Below are positions 25,573 to 32,048 of a stretch of DNA of 32,048 nt, in pieces. Each line of letters opens with the position of its first letter. The first letter of the stretch is position 1. Source of the stretch: Gaiellales bacterium (GTDB lineage: Bacteria; Actinomycetota; Thermoleophilia; BMS3ABIN01); assembly GCA_003599855.1 (NCBI GenBank), contig QZKG01000037.1:1-32048 (forward strand), read 5' to 3'. Below the pieces are notes generated by a model. That model did not search any database and was not told the DNA's origin. It worked only from the letters and a program-made list of their open reading frames with translations. The translations under genes and the position numbers were made by a program.

Positions 25573-26676
25573 CTACTTCCCCTCTGCCAGTTCCCGGTAA
25601 AGCTCCACCGTCTTGGCGGCGGTGGTGTCCCAGCTGAACAGCTTGGCGCGCTCGCGGCCGCGGCGGCGCAGGCGCTCCTTGAGGCTGTCGTTGGTCAGGA
25701 CCTCGCTGATGGCGGCGCTCAGGGCGCCCGCCCGCGGGGCCACCAGGAGCCCGCCATCGCCCACCACCTCGGGCAGCGACGACGAGTTGGAGCAGACCAC
25801 CGGGGTGCCGCAGGCCATCGCCTCCAGCGGCGGCAGGCCGAACCCCTCGTAGAGCGACGGGAAGCAGAAGATGTCAGCAGAGCAGTAGAGCGCCGGCAGG
25901 TCGGCGCTGCTGATGAAGCCGGGGAAATCCACCAGGTCCGCCACGCCGCGGGCGGCGGCTTCCTTCCTGACCGAGCCCCAGTCGCCGCCCTTCTCCCCGG
26001 CGAGCGTCAGCGTATAGCGCGCCCTGAGCTTGGACGACAGCCCGGCGTAGGCGCTGACCAGCGCGTTCACGTTCTTGTGGGCGACGAACTCGCCCAGCCA
26101 GAGGATGCCCGGCTGCCTGATGCCGTATTTCTCCACCACGGCGGCGATCTCTTCCTCCCCCCGGGGCGAGAACTCGCGGCCGACCCCGTCGAGGATGACC
26201 GAAACCTTGCTGATGGGCAGGTTGAAGTGGGCCAGCAGGTAGGACTGGGACACCGTCGAGACCGTGATGATGTGGTCGGCGTGGTTGACGGCGTCCGCCA
26301 GCATGCTCTTGTAGACGCGCCGCTGGCGGAAGCTGGGGATCGACTGGGGGAAGAGCAGCGGGATGATGTCGTGGGCGGTTACCAGCAGCGGGCACTTGAG
26401 GTTGCCCGGGGCGACCACGTAGGGAGTATGGAACAGGTCGCAGCCGGCCTTGTTCACTTCCTGGCCGATGCGGTTCAGGCTCCGGGGGGCGAAGACGTCC
26501 TCGTTGAGGCGGACCAGCTCGACCCTGTCGCCCGCAGGTATCATGTCCTTCGAATCGTCGTTGCAGAAGGCGACGATCTCCATGTCGGGCACGTTGGCCA
26601 GCCGCTTGAGCAGGCTGCGCGAGTAGGTGCCCACGCCTTTCCAGGCGATCATGCGCGCGTCGAATCCGATTCGCAA
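25573..26676 (-). CDS. GT4 family glycosyltransferase
   Basis: A 367-aa GT-B glycosyltransferase (group 1). The N-terminal half opens RIGFDARMIAWKGVGTYSRSLL, the acceptor-side Rossmann fold with its Gly loop, and has DLFHTPYVV and VTAHDIIPLLFP. The C-terminal half has ILWLGEFVAHKNVNALV, VDFPGFISSADLPALYCSAD, PSLYEGFGLPPLEAMACG (the EX7E donor motif) and SSLPEVVGDGGLLV. Likely role: transfer of a hexose in cell-surface glycan synthesis. TTG 26676 is chosen because GGAGG lies eight bases upstream; the longer frame has no site. Confidence 0.92.
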   Translation of the reverse strand: MRIGFDARMIAWKGVGTYSRSLLKRLANVPDMEIVAFCNDDSKDMIPAGDRVELVRLNEDVFAPRSLNRIGQEVNKAGCDLFHTPYVVAPGNLKCPLLVTAHDIIPLLFPQSIPSFRQRRVYKSMLADAVNHADHIITVSTVSQSYLLAHFNLPISKVSVILDGVGREFSPRGEEEIAAVVEKYGIRQPGILWLGEFVAHKNVNALVSAYAGLSSKLRARYTLTLAGEKGGDWGSVRKEAAARGVADLVDFPGFISSADLPALYCSADIFCFPSLYEGFGLPPLEAMACGTPVVCSNSSSLPEVVGDGGLLVAPRAGALSAAISEVLTNDSLKERLRRRGRERAKLFSWDTTAAKTVELYRELAEGK

Positions 26677-26820
26677 GTCGATTGCCTCCAAATGGTTACC
26701 CGATAGTACTGAATATATCCTATACACCGCCGACCTATGCAAATTCGAGGCGGGTGGGGCAGGCACCTTCCCTCGACGGAGAGCTCCGGATGATGCTTGC
26801 CTGGTCCGGGTCTGGGGGAT

Positions 26821-26874
26821 GGGTGCCGGTCCTGGGGACGTGGCAGCGTTTGGGTGCCGGTCCTGGGGACGTGG
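26821..26874. repeat. Two tandem 23-bp direct repeats
   Basis: Positions 26821-26843 and 26852-26874 are identical (unit begins GGGTGCCGGTCC and ends GGGGACGTGG) with an eight-base spacer, period 31. The stretch 26677-26987 otherwise holds only the GT4 control region and the start region of the deacylase gene. Confidence 0.75.
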
Positions 26875-26987
26875 TTGCCCTGCGCCCTGCGCCTATGCGT
26901 TCCCCGCCGGGCAGGAATGAATACCAGCGCGCCTGGGTAACTAATAATACCTGCATATATAGGAAAACCAAGGGAAAGGGGGCAGCC

Positions 26988-27476
26988 ATGACTGTCTTGA
27001 ATAACGTCAGGGATTATCTGAAGGAGCAGGGCGTCGACTTCGAGGTGATCTCCCACCAGGAGACCTTCACCACCATGGAGGAAGCGCGGGCGTCCGGCGT
27101 CTCACCTGACCATGTGGCCAAGACCCTGGTCATCAAGATGCGGGACGGCGAGGCGCTGGCGGTGCTGCCGGCCCACGAGCGCCTGGATATGCACAAGCTG
27201 CGCGACGCCGTCCATGACAACCACGCCCGCCTGGCCACCGAGGACGAGATGGGCAGCGAGTTCACCGACATCGAGCTGGGCGCGGTCCCGCCCCTGGGCG
27301 ACCTGTTCCAGCTGCCGGTGCTGATGGACGAACAGCTCAAGGACATGGACGAGGTGATCTTCGCCGGCGGTACCCATCGGGATTCGGTGAAGATGGCCGG
27401 GGACGACTTCATCAGGATGACCCACCCGCGCATCATGGATCTGGCCCGCGAGCCGGGTGAGGGCATGGCCTACTGA
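26988..27476 (+). CDS. YbaK/ProX-type aminoacyl-tRNA deacylase
   Basis: A 162-aa single-domain editing protein. ISHQETFTTMEEARASGVSPDHVAKTLVIK contains the family's substrate region and the conserved Lys (AKTLVIK), followed by ALAVLPAHERLDMHKLRDAV and the PPLGDLFQLPVLMDEQL loop (G-x-x-P..P...D). Proteins of this family hydrolyse mischarged tRNAs, mostly Ala- or Cys-tRNA(Pro); the exact target is not clear here. The ATG has AAAGGGGG upstream. The gene ends inside the last codons of the convergent addA gene (7-base overlap). Confidence 0.88.
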   Translation: MTVLNNVRDYLKEQGVDFEVISHQETFTTMEEARASGVSPDHVAKTLVIKMRDGEALAVLPAHERLDMHKLRDAVHDNHARLATEDEMGSEFTDIELGAVPPLGDLFQLPVLMDEQLKDMDEVIFAGGTHRDSVKMAGDDFIRMTHPRIMDLAREPGEGMAY

Positions 27477-30400
27477 CGGCGCGTCATGCAGATGCCGGCC
27501 CCTTGAGGCCCAGCGGCGCAGAAGGGGCACTGGCCACTGTCGAAACCGTCCAGCGGGGGGAAGGTACTTGCCTGCATATCGTCGATGGCGGCGGCCAGGC
27601 GCAGCTCCAGGTCCGCCAGCTGGTCCGTTTCGAACCTTGAAACACGCTCGGCGCCGCCGCCACCGAGGAACATCAGGACTACCCTTACAGGCTGGGGGCG
27701 CATCCGCCCCGCGGCGAGCGCGTACGCCGCCAGTTGGTAGCCGTAGCTCCCTTCGAGCAGGTCGTCCTCATCACCGTCGCTTGCGACGCCGGTTTTGTAG
27801 TCGACGACGACTGTCTCCGCGTCGCCCAGGACCAGGGCGTCGATTTTGCCGGCGACGATCGTCCGGCCCACCATTATGGCGAAGTCACGCTCCCGCAGCA
27901 GACGCCCCTCGGCCGCGGCGGCCACGACCTCGCGGCCGGTGTCGAGCCGGGAGAAGGCCGCGAGCAGCTGCCTTGCCCTTTCGACGTCGCCGGCGGTCAC
28001 GGCCGGCGGTTCATCCAACTCCGCGTTCGCCAGAGCACCCAGGTAGCTGTCGTCTACGTCCAGAACGTCCGGCGTGGGAAAGGCCGCCCTCTCCAGGACC
28101 GCATGGACCAGCGTACCCATCCCGCTGCTGTCCAGGCCCGCCGCGGCCGCCCGACCCGTGCCTCGGCGGCGAAAGCCACCCACCCGCAGGACGTTACCCA
28201 GGTAGTAGCGCCGGGGGCAGGACCTGAAGTCGTCCAGCGCCGTGGGGGAGACGTGCGAGGGGACGAAAACGGCGGGTCCGGGCATGACGCCGAGGTCACT
28301 GCTCAACTCCATGTCACCGCCGCCGGTGATACCTGCTTCCGCCTCCGCCAACCTCGCGACGGCTGATTGCGGGTCCGTGCACAGGCTGAGCCCCACCTCG
28401 AGGCCGCCCGGCCCCTCAACGCTGGCCAGGCTGTCAAGATCCGGCCTGTCCTTGCGGGCGAGGGAGTACGCCCCCCTGATCCAGTTGAAGGGATTGTCCG
28501 CCTCGGAGTATTTCTCCGCGTTGCCTGTGCCGCAAAGGATCAGGTGGCTTTTCGCGCGGGTCATCGCCACGTAGATGAGGCGACGCAGCTCCTCAGCCTC
28601 GCGCGCCTTGGCCTCTTCCTCCAGCTGCTCGTATTCGAAAGCCTTGCCGGCGAGGGAACCGCCGTCGCCCGTCGCCTTGTAACGCAGACCGACCCGCGAC
28701 GGCGGCGCCCCCGGCTCCTCCGGCCGGTCCACCAGCAACACCGGCGGGCCATCACGGCCACTGCCCTTTCTGGCTTCCAGCTTTGGCAACACCACCAGGG
28801 GGAACTCCAGCCCCTTGGCGGAATGTACGGTCATGATGCGGACGGCGTCGACGCCCTCCTCCTCCACCGGCGCCTCCGACTCCTTGATCTTCTTCAGCTT
28901 CTGATGCTCGAGGAAGCTGGTGAACTCGGCGAGGCTGCTGCCCCACACCGACTCGAAATCAACGGCCAGATCTATCAGCTTTAACAGGTTCGCCAGACGC
29001 TGCTTGCCAAGCGTCGCAACTGCTATGTCGAAACCATTGAAACGGATAGCGGCGCGGACAGTGGCAGAAAGGCTCTGCGAGCGCGCGTCGCCCCTCAGCC
29101 TCACACAGGCTTCGTGAAATGCGGCCAGCCTCGCCGCCTCGCCCTCATCAAGGCCGGTGATGGCCTCCGGGTCCTCAAGCAGCGGCCAGAGGGGCATGCC
29201 GCTGGCGCCACCCCCCTCGTCGCGGGCGAGGCGCAGATGATAGATGGTGTCATCGCTGACAGCAACCATCGGTGAGCGCAGAACGGCGATGAGCGCAAGG
29301 TCGTCCAGGGGGTTCACCAGCAGGCGCAGCAGGTTGAGGACGTCGCTGAACTCCAGCTTGCTGTAATAACTTATGTCGATGGCGAGATAACTGGCGATGC
29401 CGTTCTTTTCGAGAGCGTCGCGGTACTTGTCGGCATCTTTCCTGGTCGTGAGCAGGACGGCGGTGTCCGCGGCCGTGTAACCGCCTTCACCATACAGCTG
29501 GTTGAGCCGCTCCGCTATCAGCTGCGCCTCGGCGGGGCGGGTGACGTCTGTCACGGCACTCTTCAATCCCTCGGCCTTGCAGGTGCGGCCCTGGTCGACG
29601 AAGATGACCTCCACGCGCCTGTCATCGGCGCGGCCATCCGGCTCCGCCCGCGGCTCCAGCTTCAGGTAGCCATCCCCCAGCATGTCCCGGCGGTTGAAGA
29701 TGCTGTCGACGAAAGCCAGGATGTCGCCGTGGCTGCGGTAGTTCCCGGTGAGGGAGGTGAGGTACCCGCCGGAGCGGGCCTTCTCCCGCTCGCGGCGGAA
29801 GAGCTCCACTTCGGCGTCGCGGAAGCCGTATATCGACTGGTTCTCGTCGCCCACGAGGCAGAGGTTGCCGCCCCCGCCTGATAGCAGGTGGACGATCTCG
29901 TACTGGAGGTGATTGGTGTCCTGGAACTCGTCCACCATGATCAGCTTGTAGCGTCCGGCCACCCTGTCGCGGGTTGCCCGGTCGCGCAGCAGGTCGCGCG
30001 CGCCGAGGGCCAGGTCGGCGAAGTCCAGCACCCCGCGCCTTTCCTTGAGCGCGCTGTACTCCTGGTGGAACGCCGAGAGCAGGCGGGCGAACATGTCCAG
30101 CGTATCCCGGGCCAGGACCGAGCGGAGCTCGGCGGCATAAGCCTGGTAAGCGTCAGCAAAGGCGTCGATCTCCAGTTTGAGGTTCCCGACCTTGTTCCGT
30201 TTGGGGCCGACGCCCGCCAGGGCTTCGAGCCTGTCCCTGGCATCCGCCTGCTCCAGGGCCGCGCTCACCGCGTCGGCAGCCTCGAGCAGCGCGTCCGCCG
30301 TCTTGCCCTCCTTGCCCTCGCGCCGCAGGCCATCGCGGATTTCCCTGACCGCCCGGCACAGGTCGGCCTCGCACCCCTCGGCGTCGACGGGCGCCGCCGG

Positions 30401-31018
30401 CAGCGACGGCTCCTGGCCGCGGCTGCGGAAGACGTCGTAGATCTGGCCGACCTGGCGGAAGAGATCCCCCCGCAGCCTGTCGTCGTAGGCCGACACCAGG
30501 TCCACCGCCTGCCGGCCCCGGCCCGCCTCTTCCTGCTCGCGGATGAAACGCTCCAGGCAAATATCAAAGGCTTCCTCCCGCATGATCAGGGCCTGGGACT
30601 GGTCGGCGACGGCGAAGGCCGGGTCGACCCCCGCCATGAGGGCGTTCTCCCTGAGGAGGGAGGAACAGAAGCTGTCGATGGTGCTGATGCGGGCGCGCTC
30701 GATGTCGCGGTACGCCCGGGCCATCCGCTCCCGCTGCTCTTCGTCGGGCTCGATACCGGTGAGCTCGCGGCGGCGCAGGAGGTCCCGGATGCGCTCCATC
30801 ATCTCCGCCGCCGCCTTGATGGTGAAAGTGATGGTGAGGATCTCGTCGACCCCGGCCTTGCCGGCGGCGATGGCGTGTACGAAGCGCCGCGTCACGACGC
30901 CTGTCTTGCCGGAGCCTGCTCCGGCGGCGATGAACCTGGGACCGTCCAGGTCCTCGATCGCCTCGCGCTGGGGGCCCGAAGGCACGAACGGCTCCCTTTC
31001 CTGGCGGGGGTCAGTCAT
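27470..31018 (-). CDS. addA: AddA-type helicase-nuclease subunit
   Basis: A 1182-aa UvrD-family (SF1A) helicase with a RecB-like nuclease, for processing double-strand breaks. Walker A is AAGAGSGKT near the start, the Q motif is PSGPQREAIED, Walker B is MVDEFQDTNHLQ, later VRIMTVHSAKGLEFP and YVAMTRAKSHLILCG (motifs V and VI). The PD-(D/E)XK core reads GKIDALVL...TVVVDYKTG, with QLAAYALA. Cysteines C934 (FRSCPRRYY), C1164, C1167 and C1177 (CPFCAAGPQGAGIC) are spaced like the iron-sulfur set of AddB-type nucleases. ATG 31018 has GGGGAGG six bases upstream and overlaps addB by eight bases. Confidence 0.92.
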   Translation of the reverse strand: MTDPRQEREPFVPSGPQREAIEDLDGPRFIAAGAGSGKTGVVTRRFVHAIAAGKAGVDEILTITFTIKAAAEMMERIRDLLRRRELTGIEPDEEQRERMARAYRDIERARISTIDSFCSSLLRENALMAGVDPAFAVADQSQALIMREEAFDICLERFIREQEEAGRGRQAVDLVSAYDDRLRGDLFRQVGQIYDVFRSRGQEPSLPAAPVDAEGCEADLCRAVREIRDGLRREGKEGKTADALLEAADAVSAALEQADARDRLEALAGVGPKRNKVGNLKLEIDAFADAYQAYAAELRSVLARDTLDMFARLLSAFHQEYSALKERRGVLDFADLALGARDLLRDRATRDRVAGRYKLIMVDEFQDTNHLQYEIVHLLSGGGGNLCLVGDENQSIYGFRDAEVELFRREREKARSGGYLTSLTGNYRSHGDILAFVDSIFNRRDMLGDGYLKLEPRAEPDGRADDRRVEVIFVDQGRTCKAEGLKSAVTDVTRPAEAQLIAERLNQLYGEGGYTAADTAVLLTTRKDADKYRDALEKNGIASYLAIDISYYSKLEFSDVLNLLRLLVNPLDDLALIAVLRSPMVAVSDDTIYHLRLARDEGGGASGMPLWPLLEDPEAITGLDEGEAARLAAFHEACVRLRGDARSQSLSATVRAAIRFNGFDIAVATLGKQRLANLLKLIDLAVDFESVWGSSLAEFTSFLEHQKLKKIKESEAPVEEEGVDAVRIMTVHSAKGLEFPLVVLPKLEARKGSGRDGPPVLLVDRPEEPGAPPSRVGLRYKATGDGGSLAGKAFEYEQLEEEAKAREAEELRRLIYVAMTRAKSHLILCGTGNAEKYSEADNPFNWIRGAYSLARKDRPDLDSLASVEGPGGLEVGLSLCTDPQSAVARLAEAEAGITGGGDMELSSDLGVMPGPAVFVPSHVSPTALDDFRSCPRRYYLGNVLRVGGFRRRGTGRAAAAGLDSSGMGTLVHAVLERAAFPTPDVLDVDDSYLGALANAELDEPPAVTAGDVERARQLLAAFSRLDTGREVVAAAAEGRLLRERDFAIMVGRTIVAGKIDALVLGDAETVVVDYKTGVASDGDEDDLLEGSYGYQLAAYALAAGRMRPQPVRVVLMFLGGGGAERVSRFETDQLADLELRLAAAIDDMQASTFPPLDGFDSGQCPFCAAGPQGAGICMTRRQ

Positions 31019-32048
31019 CGTCATCCTCCCCGCCCCCGGCGAGCCATTCCTTCCGGCAGACGTCCTGGCAACCGCACCAGTCGCAGATCTTTTCTTCCGC
31101 GGGCGAACAGGCGAAGGCGGCGCTCCGGATCCCCCTGGCGGCATCCTGGACCGCGGCGACTGCCGTATCGATCACGTGGTCGAATTCCTCCCGCGGCAGG
31201 AAGTCGTCCCCGTTGCCGCAGGCGCCGGCGCCGAGGCTCGCCTGGTGCCCCGCGAGGAAGAGGCCGCGCCGCTCATCACCAAGAAGCGCGTAATGCTCGC
31301 CGCCAACGGGCTCAAGCCCGAACACGTCCCTGAGCGCCCTGATATAGATGGGCAGCTGCAGCACATATTTATCCTTGAAATTCTTGTAGCCGGTGGCGGA
31401 GGAAGAGGTCTTGTAGTCGATCACTACCGCCCGCCCGCGCTTCATCCCGCCCTCTTCATCAGTCTCGATGTCGACGCGGTCCATGCGCCCGCGGATCTTG
31501 ACGTCGCCCAGCTGGAGCATGCCGGGGACGCTGTTGCGGCCGCCGCAGGCAGGCTTGCCTGCGCCGGAGCGCTCCTCCATCCCGAAGCTGACCTCGAAAT
31601 CCTGCGGCTCGAACCGGCGCCGGCGGCAGGCGAGCTCCCTGTCGATATACCTGTCCAGGTAGCTGCCCAGCTGCACCTCGAGCATCGTGTTCGCAAGGTC
31701 CCGCTCCCGCGCCGCGAAAGTCTCGCGGATTATGTCGGCCATCTGCCTGCGGGCCTCGTCCACCTGGGCCTGGTCGCGGGGCCGGGACAGGACCACGCCC
31801 GCCTTGCGCATCTGTTCATGGAAGCGGCAGAGGACCGCGTGGGCGATGCTGCCCCGGTACAGGCTGACGTCCGGCTGTTCGTGCACGGCAGGGTCCAGGA
31901 CGTGGTCGATGAAGTACCAGAAAGGGCACTTGACGTATTTTTCCAGGGCCGTGACGCTGAACGTATCCATGCCGGCGAGGCGCTCGATGTGCCCCGGGTC
32001 CGCGATCGCCGGCGGGCGCGGCCTGGCGGCGCTGCAGGCGGCCTGCAG
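31011..32048 (-). CDS. addB: AddB-type subunit, C-terminal nuclease part (5' end outside window)
   Basis: The frame stays open to the window edge (at least 345 codons), so this is the 3' part of a larger gene and the ATG at 31970 is internal. The block FSVTALEKYVKCPFWYFIDHVL has the first Cys, and EEKICDWCGCQDVCRKEW has the others, the [4Fe-4S] staple of AddB nucleases. The catalytic core is KIRGRMDRVDIE and AVVIDYKTSSS, with LQLPIYIRAL. Together with AddA it forms the Chi-type recombination enzyme. It overlaps addA by eight bases, which fits co-translation. The helicase-like N-terminal part is not in view. Confidence 0.88.
   Translation of the reverse strand: MQAACSAARPRPPAIADPGHIERLAGMDTFSVTALEKYVKCPFWYFIDHVLDPAVHEQPDVSLYRGSIAHAVLCRFHEQMRKAGVVLSRPRDQAQVDEARRQMADIIRETFAARERDLANTMLEVQLGSYLDRYIDRELACRRRRFEPQDFEVSFGMEERSGAGKPACGGRNSVPGMLQLGDVKIRGRMDRVDIETDEEGGMKRGRAVVIDYKTSSSATGYKNFKDKYVLQLPIYIRALRDVFGLEPVGGEHYALLGDERRGLFLAGHQASLGAGACGNGDDFLPREEFDHVIDTAVAAVQDAARGIRSAAFACSPAEEKICDWCGCQDVCRKEWLAGGGEDDDD

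Noticed and set aside
25489-26706. Plus-strand open frame of 405 codons opposite the GT4 gene
   Set aside because: Antisense to a well-supported glycosyltransferase; composition is typical of a mirror frame.
26821-26874. CRISPR array
   Set aside because: Only two repeat copies with an eight-base spacer and no cas gene; not the architecture of an array.
29888-31333. Plus-strand open frame of 481 codons opposite addA and addB
   Set aside because: Antisense shadow in a high-GC region; the minus strand carries all helicase and nuclease motifs.

Overview
The window is GC-rich and gene-dense, with strong AGGAGG-type ribosome binding sites, frequent TTG/GTG starts and several small lipoproteins. 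This gene set (AMIN-like and DUF4352-like lipoproteins, an AddAB-type recombination nuclease, an N-type ATPase) fits a deep-branching, probably anaerobic member of the Actinomycetota. The phylum is inferred from gene content only; no rRNA or marker phylogeny is available in the window.

Layout. 1-1850: an OmpR-type response regulator with the start of its histidine kinase (minus), a divergent small lipoprotein, and a cold-shock protein. 2040-9012: a complete, translationally coupled N-type (alternate, laterally mobile) F-ATPase operon in the order atpD-C-Q-R-B-E-[extra 95-aa membrane protein]-F-A-G. A free-standing delta gene is absent, and the b subunit carries a delta-like C-terminal domain. 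The extra protein between c and b is not part of the canonical atpDCQRBEFAG set. 9127-12602: a cysteine-rich PAS protein, a DUF378 membrane protein, a zinc-ribbon/HEFGH membrane protein and two lipoproteins. 12630-17967 (mostly minus): a substrate-binding-like protein without signal peptide, a tiny membrane protein (plus), an FtsX-ectodomain-like lipoprotein, a membrane PAS histidine kinase and a secreted GH26-like glycosidase with a long structured leader. 18396-22018 (minus): a signal-less paralogue of the DUF4352-like lipoprotein, a DUF4143-type ATPase behind an AT-rich inverted repeat, a DUF523-DUF1722 (TudS/YbgA) fusion and a small membrane/coiled-coil protein. 22168-25318 (plus): a second tiny membrane protein with promoter and terminator, a methyltransferase plus kinase-like pair, and a six-helix membrane protein. 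25329-32048: tRNA-Thr(CGU), a GT4 glycosyltransferase, a YbaK-type deacylase, and addA with the 3' part of addB.

No CRISPR array, transposase or prophage was seen. The points most worth following up are the extra N-ATPase subunit, two unlinked 27-28 aa membrane proteins sharing an F-x-ADAR tail, the FtsX-ectodomain lipoprotein, the GH26 leader, and a second iron-sulfur-type cysteine set in AddA.
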